NCBI GenBank assembly: GCA_021732085.1
Contig: JAKFVQ010000022.1
Location: 186,001-250,000, forward strand
Length of the DNA stretch: 64,000 nt
Direction of reading: 5' to 3'
Source: Candidatus Obscuribacterales bacterium
GTDB taxonomy: Bacteria > Cyanobacteriota > Vampirovibrionia > Obscuribacterales > Obscuribacteraceae
The translations under genes and the position numbers were made by a program. Shown here piece after piece: positions 53,848-62,746 of the stretch (position 1 is its first letter; the number at the start of each line of letters is the position of its first letter). A model generated the notes under the pieces. That model saw nothing but the letters and a program-made list of their open reading frames with translations, was not told the origin of the DNA and did not search any database.

Positions 53848-55227
53848 GTGACTTACTCTGAAGGTCGTCAGCAATCACCACTTCCCGGGCTCATTCGCAG
53901 CGTCTGGTCGATGATTGCTAGCGTCGATTGGATACTCGTCTTCGCGACGATCTATCTTCTCTACATCGGACTGCTCACGCTGGATGCTCAAGGCGCTTCT
54001 TTCCACGACAAGCAACGAGACTTTCTTTTCGTCGGCGCTTTTGCCGCGCTGCTATTCTGGCGCGTTCCTTACAAGATCTGGACGAATCCCATTGTTCTGC
54101 CGATTCTCTATCTAATTAACATTGGCTTGTTGGTTGCGGTTATGGTGGCAGGGCACTCTGCGATGGGTGCGCAAAGATGGTTGGCACTCGGTCCGATTAC
54201 CTTGCAACCATCCGAAATAGCAAAGCTCGTAGTCATCTTCACCTTATCTTTGTGGCTTGCTTGGCGGCCGATCAAGAACTTTTGGGATAATCTCTGGACA
54301 ATTGCAATCATCGCAATTCCCGCGCTGCTTGTATTCAAGCAGCCTGACTTGGGCACGTCTTTGACATTTGGTGCCGTTTTTCTAGGCATGACATTTTGGG
54401 CAGGCGCAACCTTCGGCGATCTGCTCGTTTTAGCAAGTCCGATCATTACGTTGATCTTGAATGCGATCGACAAGCCAATGCTGCAATGGATCTACAATGG
54501 CGTGCCCATGGGCTCCGACATTGAGGCAGCAAAGGCGACCGGATTGGAAGGTGTGTTCTGGCTCGGATTTATTGTTGCGCTCGGATCCTATCTTGCGATC
54601 TTTTGGCGGCGCCGGAATTTCAACGTTTGGGTTCGCTTGATTTTGATCGCAGCAATACTTTCGGCTAACTTTGTAATTGCTGAAAAACGACCTGAGCTGT
54701 GGAATGTATTGAAACCATACCAGCAAAAACGTCTGACTAGTTTCGTGAATCCATATTCAGATCCACGAGGTTCCGGATACCACATTTTGCAAAGTCTGAT
54801 CGCAATCGGCTCTGGTGGCATCAACGGAAACGGATTGGGGCAGGGGCGGCAGAGTCAGGGACACTTCATTCCTGAGCGCCACACTGACTTTATTTATGCT
54901 GTGGTAGGCGAAGAGCTTGGATTTAAAGCAAGCCTGAGTGTGATCATCGCGTACTTCTTTATTTGCGTGCGAGCCATCTTTATCGCATTCCAAGCGCGCG
55001 GCGAACCCCGCGGCAGTTTGATGGCGATCGGAATTATGTGCATGTTCCTCTTCCACGCATTCCTGAACATGGGAATGACGATGGGTATCATGCCGGTCGC
55101 TGGTGTTCCGCTACCATTCCTCAGCTATGGTGGCACCGCGCTGATAATCGATCTTGTCGCGATTGGATTGCTACTATCTATTCGCACTCATAATCCAAAG
55201 CAAGTCGCGAAAGACAACTGGTGGTAG
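53848..55227 (+). CDS. rodA: Peptidoglycan polymerase RodA (SEDS family)
   Basis: 459 aa, start GTG. Ten or so membrane segments with SEDS signatures: GAQRWLALGPITLQPSEIAKL (including the catalytic-region Trp/Asp-type loop), KQPDLGTSL, and HFIPERHTDFIYAVVGEELGF. The C-terminal MPVAGVPLPFLSYGGTALI is also typical. RodA polymerises glycan chains for elongation together with a class B PBP, which is not in the window. Linked to min genes, so division site and wall growth may be co-expressed. Confidence 0.95.
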   Translation: MTYSEGRQQSPLPGLIRSVWSMIASVDWILVFATIYLLYIGLLTLDAQGASFHDKQRDFLFVGAFAALLFWRVPYKIWTNPIVLPILYLINIGLLVAVMVAGHSAMGAQRWLALGPITLQPSEIAKLVVIFTLSLWLAWRPIKNFWDNLWTIAIIAIPALLVFKQPDLGTSLTFGAVFLGMTFWAGATFGDLLVLASPIITLILNAIDKPMLQWIYNGVPMGSDIEAAKATGLEGVFWLGFIVALGSYLAIFWRRRNFNVWVRLILIAAILSANFVIAEKRPELWNVLKPYQQKRLTSFVNPYSDPRGSGYHILQSLIAIGSGGINGNGLGQGRQSQGHFIPERHTDFIYAVVGEELGFKASLSVIIAYFFICVRAIFIAFQARGEPRGSLMAIGIMCMFLFHAFLNMGMTMGIMPVAGVPLPFLSYGGTALIIDLVAIGLLLSIRTHNPKQVAKDNWW

Positions 55228-55274
55228 TCGGCCAAACGTTTGCGTAATTGCTCGTAAACAGGCAGATAATCGAC

Positions 55275-55302
55275 AAAAAAAAGGGAGGCGTTTACGCCTC
55301 CC
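55275..55302 (-). terminator. Terminator shared by rodA and the convergent gene
   Basis: GGGAGGCG-TTTA-CGCCTCCC (55283-55302); the run of A at 55275-55282 becomes a T-tract on the minus strand. It ends the 55331-55879 gene and may also stop rodA transcripts (TTTT follows further on the plus side). Confidence 0.85.
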
Positions 55303-55330
55303 TAAAGAGTTTTACTATAGCTTACTTCTC

Positions 55331-55879
55331 TTATTGGGCTGCTCCACGCGGGACGTGGTTTGTGACCAACGAAGCACCTTCTTGCTGTTCGAATTTTGCA
55401 AGCTCGGATTCAGAAATTGACATTGCTGTTAGTCGGCTTGATTGTCCGAGTGTTGCCATGCGATCAAGAACTGCGAAAGCTTCTTCGAGGTGGCGTGCAA
55501 GGGCACGTGCCTGTGGCGCAATTTTGTCGACGCTAGCGCCCAAGATGATTTGGGATTCGATACCGCTTACAGTGGCGCGTTCGTTAATTAGTCCATCGCG
55601 CCATGCGGTAAAAATGCGCATTTTGAGCGGTTGTCCAGGCGCTGTGTAGAGGGTGACCGTTCTGTTGAAACCTTGAGTATTTACTACAATTTCGCCAACC
55701 AGTTGTTCGAAGCTACTGGGTCCATTCGGCAACATACCTTGGATTTTTCCAGCGGTTGTTCCTAATTCCTGCGCAATTGTTTCGACCAAACTGGCGAATG
55801 ATGCTACACCTTGCAGATCAATGGTGGTAGCGCCGTTTGTCGGCTGTGTCGCGAAATCAAATTTTTCATTGCTTGTCAT
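55331..55879 (-). CDS. Hypothetical protein
   Basis: 182 aa, no domain or signal peptide recognised. Alternating hydrophobic and polar pattern with ITNERATVSGIESQIILGASVDKIAPQ; moderately Ala- and Ser-rich. A terminator lies downstream. Weak ribosome site (GAGG about 17 nt before the ATG). Confidence 0.65.
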   Translation of the reverse strand: MTSNEKFDFATQPTNGATTIDLQGVASFASLVETIAQELGTTAGKIQGMLPNGPSSFEQLVGEIVVNTQGFNRTVTLYTAPGQPLKMRIFTAWRDGLINERATVSGIESQIILGASVDKIAPQARALARHLEEAFAVLDRMATLGQSSRLTAMSISESELAKFEQQEGASLVTNHVPRGAAQ

Positions 55880-56045
55880 AGTCTTGTCAAGAACCTCTGG
55901 AATCCAGCAAACTGTTTGTAATCTTGACAGTTTAAGTCTGAAGATGCAAGTAGATCAGGCTTAAGCAGACATTCTTGGCATCTATCGTTACATGAAGCTT
56001 CATCCATAATGCCTTTATCGAGCTGGTTTTTACTACAATTGGTCC

Positions 56046-56981
56046 ATGCAAGGAACAGACACCGACAACGCCGGAGAAACAGCGGCGCCCCTAAGCGCCC
56101 CTCCTGACAAGCCTCAGGGCATTTTCGCAAGCATCAAAGAGTGGGCGGAGATGATTAAGATCGAGCATACGGTCTTCGCTTTGCCTTTTGCTCTGTCTGG
56201 CATGATTCTTGGCGCGAAGAATATTCCGGAGCCAATGACCTGGTTCTGGACCATCCTCGCTTTTGCTGGCGCTCGTTCTGCCGCAATGACTTTGAATAGA
56301 TTGATTGATGCCGGCATTGACGCAACGAATCCTCGAACCAGCATGCGCTCCATTCCTGCTGGGAAAATTAGCCCCGGTTTGGCGTTGGTGTTTGCCATCG
56401 CTTCCTTCGGCTTGATGATATTTGCAGCGACGAAGCTGCCGCCTTTGTGTCTCATGCTTTCCCCTATTGCCGTTTTCTGGCTTTCCTTCTATTCATTCAC
56501 GAAGCGATTCACCTGGATGTGCCACATTGTGCTTGGTATCGCACTTGGTGGCGCTGCCCTCGGTGGATGGATAGCTGCGGGTGGTAGTTTGGATCAGTAT
56601 GGACCATGGCTGCTAGCTGGAGCAGTCAGCACTTGGGTTGCTGGTTTTGACCTCATATATGCCTTGCAAGACGTCGATTTCGACCGAGGCAAGAAATTGC
56701 ACAGCATTCCAGCACGGTTTGGTATTGAATCAGCTCTAATGGTTTCCGGCGGGCTCCATCTGCTGACTGTTTGCTGTTTGATGTTGCTCGGATGCTCGCT
56801 GGATTTGGGCCCGGTCTATTACTGCGGCGTTACCATGGTCGCAATCATGTTGAAGTACGAACATTCGCTCGTGAAGCCGAATGATCTCAGCAAGATAAAC
56901 GCTGCTTTTTTCAATACGAATGGAATCGTATCCATAGCTACATTTATAGCCGTTCTCGTGGATAAAGTTTGGAAGTTTTAG
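56046..56981 (+). CDS. UbiA-family prenyltransferase
   Basis: 311 aa, eight to nine membrane segments. Both Asp-rich motifs are present: NRLIDAGIDATNPRTSMR and DLIYALQDVDFDRGKKLHSIP. This matches UbiA/MqnP (4-hydroxybenzoate polyprenyltransferase group, used for ubiquinone or, as MqnP, in futalosine-type menaquinone synthesis). No other quinone genes in the window to decide which. Confidence 0.9.
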   Translation: MQGTDTDNAGETAAPLSAPPDKPQGIFASIKEWAEMIKIEHTVFALPFALSGMILGAKNIPEPMTWFWTILAFAGARSAAMTLNRLIDAGIDATNPRTSMRSIPAGKISPGLALVFAIASFGLMIFAATKLPPLCLMLSPIAVFWLSFYSFTKRFTWMCHIVLGIALGGAALGGWIAAGGSLDQYGPWLLAGAVSTWVAGFDLIYALQDVDFDRGKKLHSIPARFGIESALMVSGGLHLLTVCCLMLLGCSLDLGPVYYCGVTMVAIMLKYEHSLVKPNDLSKINAAFFNTNGIVSIATFIAVLVDKVWKF

Positions 56982-57025
56982 CCATCGATGCCAGCGGGAC
57001 GCTGGCGGTCGCATCTGCAACGCCT

Positions 57026-58873
57026 TCATTCCGGATTGTCACCCCAGAGGGCGTGAAACTTATTTTCTAACGCCTTTAAAGATTTCAGATCTCCTCTGCT
57101 ACGAGCACAATTGATCATGAATCTAAAGGAAGCATTTCTCTCGAAAAGCCTTTCATTTAAATTGAGGAGAGCTGCCTCGGTTTTTCTGACTTCAGCTAGA
57201 GATTTTGGATTGTCTCTAGTCAGATAGAATAGTTCTGCCGCCGCATTAGCTGAACTCGGAGCGGTTCGGCCGTCCTGCAATTGATCAGATATCTCTAGAC
57301 ACGTTTGCAGCTCTCGGATAGCTCTTTTCTTATTTTCACCTTTCATCAAGACCCCATACAGCGCGTGAAGAGTCGCTGCGCTTGGCGATAAGCCAAGAGA
57401 ATATTTTTTTGCATAAGCCAGAAAACGATTGCAGGTTTTCTTCGCAGCTGCATTATCGTTGTTCTTAACTTGAAGATGGGCTAAGCGTGCTCCGGTTTCG
57501 AGTTTTCGTTCTCCATCCAGTATTGAAATCGCCTGTTCCGTTCTTAAGGTGGCTTTGTTTAGGAGGATGCCTTTACTCCGACCTCCTTGATCCTTGTCAT
57601 TCTTGTATAGGAGAAATTGGGATAGTGTTAGGTAGACTTTCGCATCTTCAATCTTTTGATTGCTCTCCTCCAGCAGCTTCTCCAAAAGATTAATGGCTTC
57701 GTCCGTTTTTCCTTGATTCTGCAAAGCGAAGGAATCGTTAATAGCTTTTTCAATCCTCGCGGGGGTGAAACGTTTGTGCGTATGAGTGGTGTTAATGCGT
57801 TCGCTCGATGAGGACGTTGCCTGATTTGTGAGCTTGGAATAAATGAATGTACTCAGCCACAAAAGGAGAATCGTGACGCCAGCATAAGTCAGTATTTTCC
57901 AGATTTTTGTTGGACCTTGGCTTGTCTCATTCTGCAGCCTGCCATGCAGACGTTGAGAAGGATGGAGCAATGCATCCTTTAACACTGAGGCTTGAGCTGG
58001 TCGTGCCGCTGGATCCTTTTCTAGGCACCACTGTACAGCGGAGCCCAAATCACCTGACACATATTCGCTTTCCCTAGGTTTCTCATTTACGTGTTTAATC
58101 AACAATGCATAGGCTTCTTCTCCGAAAAACGGCGGGTGTCCGTCGAGTACTTCGAACATCAAACACCCGAACGAATAGAGGTCGGAGCGCGCATCTAAAG
58201 CGATTCCCTGGCATTGTTCTGGACTCATGTAATCCAATGTTCCGAATATAGCCCCGGTGTTGGTCAGCTTCTGGATTTCCTTTCCTGATTCAGGCAATAC
58301 TTTTGCAATTCCAAAATCGACAATCTTCGCCTTGCTGGTCTCGCCAAGAAGCATAATATTGCTGGGCTTTATGTCTCTATGGATAACTCCTCTTTCATGT
58401 GCATGGGCTAGACCATCTAGGATGTCACAAAAAATTGGTAATGCAACTGGTGGTGGCAATCGTCCGCCATTGATTTCAAGTAACTGAGACAAACTTGCAC
58501 CATCAAGGAACTCCATTGCAATGTAGGGCACGCTATCAATCAAACCAAATCCGTATACTTTGACAATACTAGGATGATCGAGGCGGCTTGCGGAGAGGGC
58601 TTCGCGCTGAAAACGCTGAACTGATTTATCATCCACTAAAAGCTTTTCGTGAAGCATTTTTAGTGCGATTGGTCGTTTCAGAATGAGGTGTGTTGCTTTG
58701 TAGACGGAGCACATGCCTCCTTTGCCAAGGAAGCTTTCAATCGTATACTTGCCGTCTATAGTAAGCCCCGGTGCCAATAGAGACGCCGGCTTATTCGTTG
58801 GAGCTTGCGCGGGTTGAGCGACTGTAGATCTGTCTCTTAACTCGGACTTCAATGTATCGTCGTCGTCAATCAT
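57026..58873 (-). CDS. Transmembrane serine/threonine protein kinase with TPR-like C-terminus
   Basis: 615 aa. Kinase domain residues about 43-300: GKGGMCSVYK, Lys72, HRDIKPSN, DFGIA, GTLDYMSPEQ. One membrane segment near 330-352, then about 260 residues of TPR-like helices. It is divergent in sequence from the kinases at 8070 and 27661 but shares the same layout. Upstream of the PQQ-kinase gene in the same direction, 142 bp apart. Confidence 0.93.
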   Translation of the reverse strand: MIDDDDTLKSELRDRSTVAQPAQAPTNKPASLLAPGLTIDGKYTIESFLGKGGMCSVYKATHLILKRPIALKMLHEKLLVDDKSVQRFQREALSASRLDHPSIVKVYGFGLIDSVPYIAMEFLDGASLSQLLEINGGRLPPPVALPIFCDILDGLAHAHERGVIHRDIKPSNIMLLGETSKAKIVDFGIAKVLPESGKEIQKLTNTGAIFGTLDYMSPEQCQGIALDARSDLYSFGCLMFEVLDGHPPFFGEEAYALLIKHVNEKPRESEYVSGDLGSAVQWCLEKDPAARPAQASVLKDALLHPSQRLHGRLQNETSQGPTKIWKILTYAGVTILLLWLSTFIYSKLTNQATSSSSERINTTHTHKRFTPARIEKAINDSFALQNQGKTDEAINLLEKLLEESNQKIEDAKVYLTLSQFLLYKNDKDQGGRSKGILLNKATLRTEQAISILDGERKLETGARLAHLQVKNNDNAAAKKTCNRFLAYAKKYSLGLSPSAATLHALYGVLMKGENKKRAIRELQTCLEISDQLQDGRTAPSSANAAAELFYLTRDNPKSLAEVRKTEAALLNLNERLFERNASFRFMINCARSRGDLKSLKALENKFHALWGDNPE

Positions 58874-59015
58874 ATGGACTGCTCAGGGCTACTAAGCTTG
58901 GTTTTCCCATTTTATCCCTGCTTTTAACCTATAAGTGTCAACAGCGGAGCAGCCGACCTGAGCAGCAGAAGTCTCTTGCCTATGCGCGCCTTTATTCAAG
59001 CTTTAGCGCAGTTGC

Positions 59016-61097
59016 TTATTTGGCTTTTGGTGGGGCTACGAAGGCGTAGAGGTCACCGGAAATGGTGCCTTGGAAGATTTGCGTTGATGTTACCAGTGGT
59101 GCCGATTCCAGTCCGGATTCGAAGGTGTGGTACCAGTTCAACTCACCTGTTTTTACGTTGAAGCTATGGAGAATTCCATTACGTGTTCCGAGGTACAAGC
59201 TGCCGCCTACGCTGCTTGCGCCACCTAGAGCAGGACCACCTGCGCTTGCTTGCCAAAGCAACGTGCCTTTGAATTTGTCGATGCTATGGATGCCACCATT
59301 TTTGGTGCAGTAGTTCAATGAGGTGAATTCCAGATTTCCTCTGCAAAGGAAAGAAGAGTTGGTTTCGAATTTCCAGACCGGATTGCCGGTTTCAATTTCG
59401 TAAGCGAAGATCTTGCCGTCAACCGAGGCGCAGTAGACGCTGTCGGTCGAAGCAAGAACGCTGGCAAGGAATGCCCCACTGCCCTCGGCGTGCCATTTGC
59501 GCACGCCCTTCTCCGTATCGATCGCATGGAGAGCTTTATCTTTGCTGGCAACGAAAAGGGTATTCTCAACTACTTGTGGATTACTGACGATGCCACCATC
59601 GCAGCGATAAGTCCATACTACCTTGCCGTCTGCTTTCGCGAATGCTTTGACGCTGCCATCCATTGCTGCAACGAAAACGTGGTCGCCTGAAGCCACAGGT
59701 GAAGTGACTACTGGACAGGCACTCTGAAACTTCCAGTTGACCGAACCATCACCGGCGTAAATAGAATAGGTGTAACCATCGACGCCTGTGCAATAAACTT
59801 CATCAGCCACTACCAGTGGTGAGGAAAGAAGTGCGCCTTCAGTTTTGACATGCCACTGCAATCGCCCCGTGTTCATATCGATTGCATAAAGCGCGCCATC
59901 AGCAGATGGAAGATAAATGTGTTTGCGATTGCGGTGCAGCCCTGGTGTAGCCTGCCAGCCGATCGGTCCCTTCGTTTTGTAAGTCCAGAGCAATTCGAGC
60001 TGTTTTTCTTTTGTCGGATCCAGTCCGCCTGAAGGAGTTGTTTTTGGTGCCTCTTTTGCAACGACTGGAGCCTTTTTCTCTTCGGCTGGTGAACAATCGA
60101 TGGTTGTCGTCTCGGCGGTCGCGACAGCAGTCTTTGTTTCCGCTGGCGGTTTCTCTGCCGGAGCGCTTTCCGTCGTCTCCTTGCTGACTTCAACTTGCGT
60201 TGGAGCAGCGTTTGAAAACTTATCGGAAGATGCTCCGCCAACTCCCAAGCGTGCGACTTTCATTTCAAGAAGCATTTTTTCCAACGAAGGAAGAACGTCG
60301 TTTAGTGATTGAAGGCGCTCGTCTGGACTCTTTGCCATCATGTATTTAATGACCTTATCCAATATCGCTGGCGTATCTGTGCGTACTTTTCCTGCTGACG
60401 GAACTGGCGCCGTCGCGTGCTTCAATGCCATTTCGATCATGCCGGCGGCTTTGAATGGGCGCTCGCCTGTGAGCATTTCATAAAACACTGAACCAAGTGA
60501 ATAAATATCGGAGCGGTGGTCGTGTGGTTCGCCACGACACAGCTCTGGTGACATGTAGGCAGGGCTGCCCTTGCCTTGCGCCGTTCGTTCAAATGCTGGT
60601 CCGGTGGCAATTTGCGCCAGACCGAAGTCGCCGATTTTTAAATTGCCTTCTTGTGTTATGAAAATGTTGTCAGGCTTAATGTCCTGGTGCACAACTCCGC
60701 GTTTATGAGCGTAATTAAGGGCAGAAGCCATTTGCTTCATCCACTCCACTGCTTGCTCAAGAGAAATCTTTTCCTTCCCGATTCGGCCCTTCAAGCTTCC
60801 GCCGGGTAGAAACTCCATCGCGATATAGTGATGGACCTTCCCTTCGCGGTTTTCCATTCCGATATTGTGTATGGTGACGATATTTGGATGTTCAAGTTGA
60901 GCCGCCAAGCGCGCCTCTTGCCGGAATACTTCGCTGATGTCGGCATCTGCCATTAGCTCCGGCAGCATCATCTTAATGGCGATCTCTCGCTGCAGAAATT
61001 CATCCCGGCAGTGATATACGACGCCCATACCGCCAGAGCCGAGCTCTCTGAGTATGGTGTAGTGTCCGAATTCGAGTTTATCTCCGGGCGTAAACAT
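59016..61097 (-). CDS. Serine/threonine kinase fused to a PQQ-type beta-propeller
   Basis: 693 aa. Kinase domain (about 8-265) with GSGGMGVVYH and Lys42. Its catalytic loop reads VVHQDIKPDN: Gln replaces the usual Arg of HRD, a non-RD kinase feature. An Ala/Pro/Glu/Thr-rich linker (about 285-360) leads to a C-terminal beta-propeller of repeated DGALYAIDMNTGRLQWHVKTEGALLSSPLV-type blades (about 370-690). No membrane segment is seen. The propeller may bind ligand or protein. Kinase plus propeller in one chain is an unusual combination, though known in multi-kinase genomes. Confidence 0.92.
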   Translation of the reverse strand: MFTPGDKLEFGHYTILRELGSGGMGVVYHCRDEFLQREIAIKMMLPELMADADISEVFRQEARLAAQLEHPNIVTIHNIGMENREGKVHHYIAMEFLPGGSLKGRIGKEKISLEQAVEWMKQMASALNYAHKRGVVHQDIKPDNIFITQEGNLKIGDFGLAQIATGPAFERTAQGKGSPAYMSPELCRGEPHDHRSDIYSLGSVFYEMLTGERPFKAAGMIEMALKHATAPVPSAGKVRTDTPAILDKVIKYMMAKSPDERLQSLNDVLPSLEKMLLEMKVARLGVGGASSDKFSNAAPTQVEVSKETTESAPAEKPPAETKTAVATAETTTIDCSPAEEKKAPVVAKEAPKTTPSGGLDPTKEKQLELLWTYKTKGPIGWQATPGLHRNRKHIYLPSADGALYAIDMNTGRLQWHVKTEGALLSSPLVVADEVYCTGVDGYTYSIYAGDGSVNWKFQSACPVVTSPVASGDHVFVAAMDGSVKAFAKADGKVVWTYRCDGGIVSNPQVVENTLFVASKDKALHAIDTEKGVRKWHAEGSGAFLASVLASTDSVYCASVDGKIFAYEIETGNPVWKFETNSSFLCRGNLEFTSLNYCTKNGGIHSIDKFKGTLLWQASAGGPALGGASSVGGSLYLGTRNGILHSFNVKTGELNWYHTFESGLESAPLVTSTQIFQGTISGDLYAFVAPPKAK

Positions 61098-61303
61098 CTA
61101 TAGAACTGTCTCCAATCGCATGCTTCTTAGAGAATCCGTATATGAATTTTTCTTTTCTCTACTAAACGGCTGGGTAAATCCTGCCGCTATGTCCGCTAAA
61201 TCTATGTTCCACGACTTAAACAGATATCATCTTGAAGGCTTCTCAAGAATCAAAATCGACTGAGCTGTAGAATGTCCAAGTTGCATTCATTAGATGAACT
61301 GAA

Positions 61304-62338
61304 ATGGAATCCATTCAAAATCAGACTAATTTCGATCCCGCCCTCATGCCCAGTCTACCAGCGGCGAGGACCGTCAAGGCTATGCTCGAAGAAGCCAAGC
61401 GCGTTCTCGAGATGGAGGCAGAAGCTATCGGCGGTTTAACCGCAAAGCTCGGTGACAGCTTTGTTAACGCTATACAGCTCTTAACAAATTGCCGCGGCAA
61501 AGTGGTTGTCACGGGTATGGGTAAGTCCGGGCACATCGGTAATAAGATAGCCGCCACCTTGGCATCCACCGGCACCCCAGCATTTTTCGTGCATCCAGCT
61601 GAGCTTAGGCACGGCGATTTCGGAATGCTCGATACCAATGACGTGGTACTTGCCTTGTCTTATTCGGGCGAGACCCAAGAAATTAAGTTAGTTCTGGATC
61701 CGATAAAACGGCTCGGGGTACCCCTGATAGCTTTTACGGGCAAGACTGAATCCACTCTGGCGAAATTCAGCGATGTTGTACTTGATGTTGGTGTCGGGAG
61801 AGAAGCCTGCCCACTTAATCTGGCACCAACCTCGTCGACCACTGCTTCTTTGGCGATGGGTGATGCTCTTGCTGTTGTATTGATGGTGCAAAAAGGTTTT
61901 AGAGCTGAGGATTTTGCCCGCTCTCATCCCGGCGGTAGCCTTGGTTGCCAGCTGGTGACCGTGGCAGATGTGATGCGTTCCGGTTTCGATATTCCCATGG
62001 TTGCTGAAAACTGGGAATATGAGGCGATCGTAACCGAGATCGATGATAAACGTTTGGGCTTCACTACAGTACTCACTGGCGAGAAGAAACTCGCTGGTAT
62101 CATCACTGATGGTGATATCAGGCGTGCTTTGGTTAAGTGGGGTGCCGATGTATTCTCACGCAAATCAACCGAGATCATGACGCGCAATCCGAAGACAATC
62201 GGGGCACAAGCTCTCGCGGTCGAGGCGTTGAAGCTTATGGAAACGCACGCGATTTCTGATTTGCTCATTCTCAACGCAGATGAATATCCGATTGGTGTTA
62301 TCCATTTGAAGGACCTCCTACGTGCCGGAATCGTTTAG
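61304..62338 (+). CDS. kdsD: Arabinose-5-phosphate isomerase KdsD
   Basis: 344 aa. SIS domain: VVVTGMGKSGHIGNKIAATLASTGTPAFFVHPAELRHGDFGML, LSYSGETQE and PTSSTTASLAMGDALAV; two CBS motifs follow (about 215-340). Converts ribulose-5-phosphate to arabinose-5-phosphate, the first step to Kdo for LPS. It supports an outer membrane with Kdo-LPS. Start ATG 61304; divergent from the PQQ kinase. Confidence 0.95.
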   Translation: MESIQNQTNFDPALMPSLPAARTVKAMLEEAKRVLEMEAEAIGGLTAKLGDSFVNAIQLLTNCRGKVVVTGMGKSGHIGNKIAATLASTGTPAFFVHPAELRHGDFGMLDTNDVVLALSYSGETQEIKLVLDPIKRLGVPLIAFTGKTESTLAKFSDVVLDVGVGREACPLNLAPTSSTTASLAMGDALAVVLMVQKGFRAEDFARSHPGGSLGCQLVTVADVMRSGFDIPMVAENWEYEAIVTEIDDKRLGFTTVLTGEKKLAGIITDGDIRRALVKWGADVFSRKSTEIMTRNPKTIGAQALAVEALKLMETHAISDLLILNADEYPIGVIHLKDLLRAGIV

Positions 62339-62452
62339 TTCGATTAACGTGCGCAGGAAATCCGAGCAAATTTCCGAGCAGTGTTTGCCGAAAACGAGAC
62401 AGGTCTGTAGTGCTTAAATGCTTGGCGCCTAGATCTCATCTAAACTGAATAA

Positions 62453-62593
62453 TTGACATCTGATTTTTATGTCGTATACGACATATCGGCCAGGAATATG
62501 CCGTATACGACATATTTGACAACTGTTTTTTATGTCGTATACGACATATCGGCCAGGAAATGCCGCATACGACATATTTGACAACTGTTTTTT
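62453..62593 (+). promoter_or_regulatory. Tandem promoter-operator repeat with 16-bp palindromes
   Basis: Two direct copies (period 62-63 bp) of a unit starting with TTGACA, a 16-bp spacer, and a -10-like TATACG. The TATACG lies inside ATGTCGTATACGACAT (perfect palindrome at 62469-62484 and 62532-62547). A second, near-perfect palindrome ATGCCGTATACGACAT or ATGCCGCATACGACAT follows (62498-62513, 62560-62575). A third TTGACA (about 62577) has no palindrome after it. Four operator sites in all. The inner TCGTATACGA fits the general FadR-subfamily GntR operator pattern. No gene for it is evident downstream: kdsD ends upstream and the next gene is convergent. Confidence 0.65.
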
Positions 62594-62746
62594 ATTCGAT
62601 TTCGACGGGCGGCAAAAGTATTGGTTGGTGTGGCTTGCGAAGGTCCTTTGAAATTCATTCTTGAGCACATGCTGCTGAACGTGCCGAACTTTAGCCACTT
62701 TCTTGCCCGCTTCTAATTGCAGCTAAATGTGAATTCTGCGTTGCGC

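Noticed and set aside
62429-62698. Minus-strand open frame across the palindrome array
   Set aside because: Its repeated RYVVYDIK peptide is a direct translation of the operator repeats; no ribosome site or protein-like character elsewhere in it.
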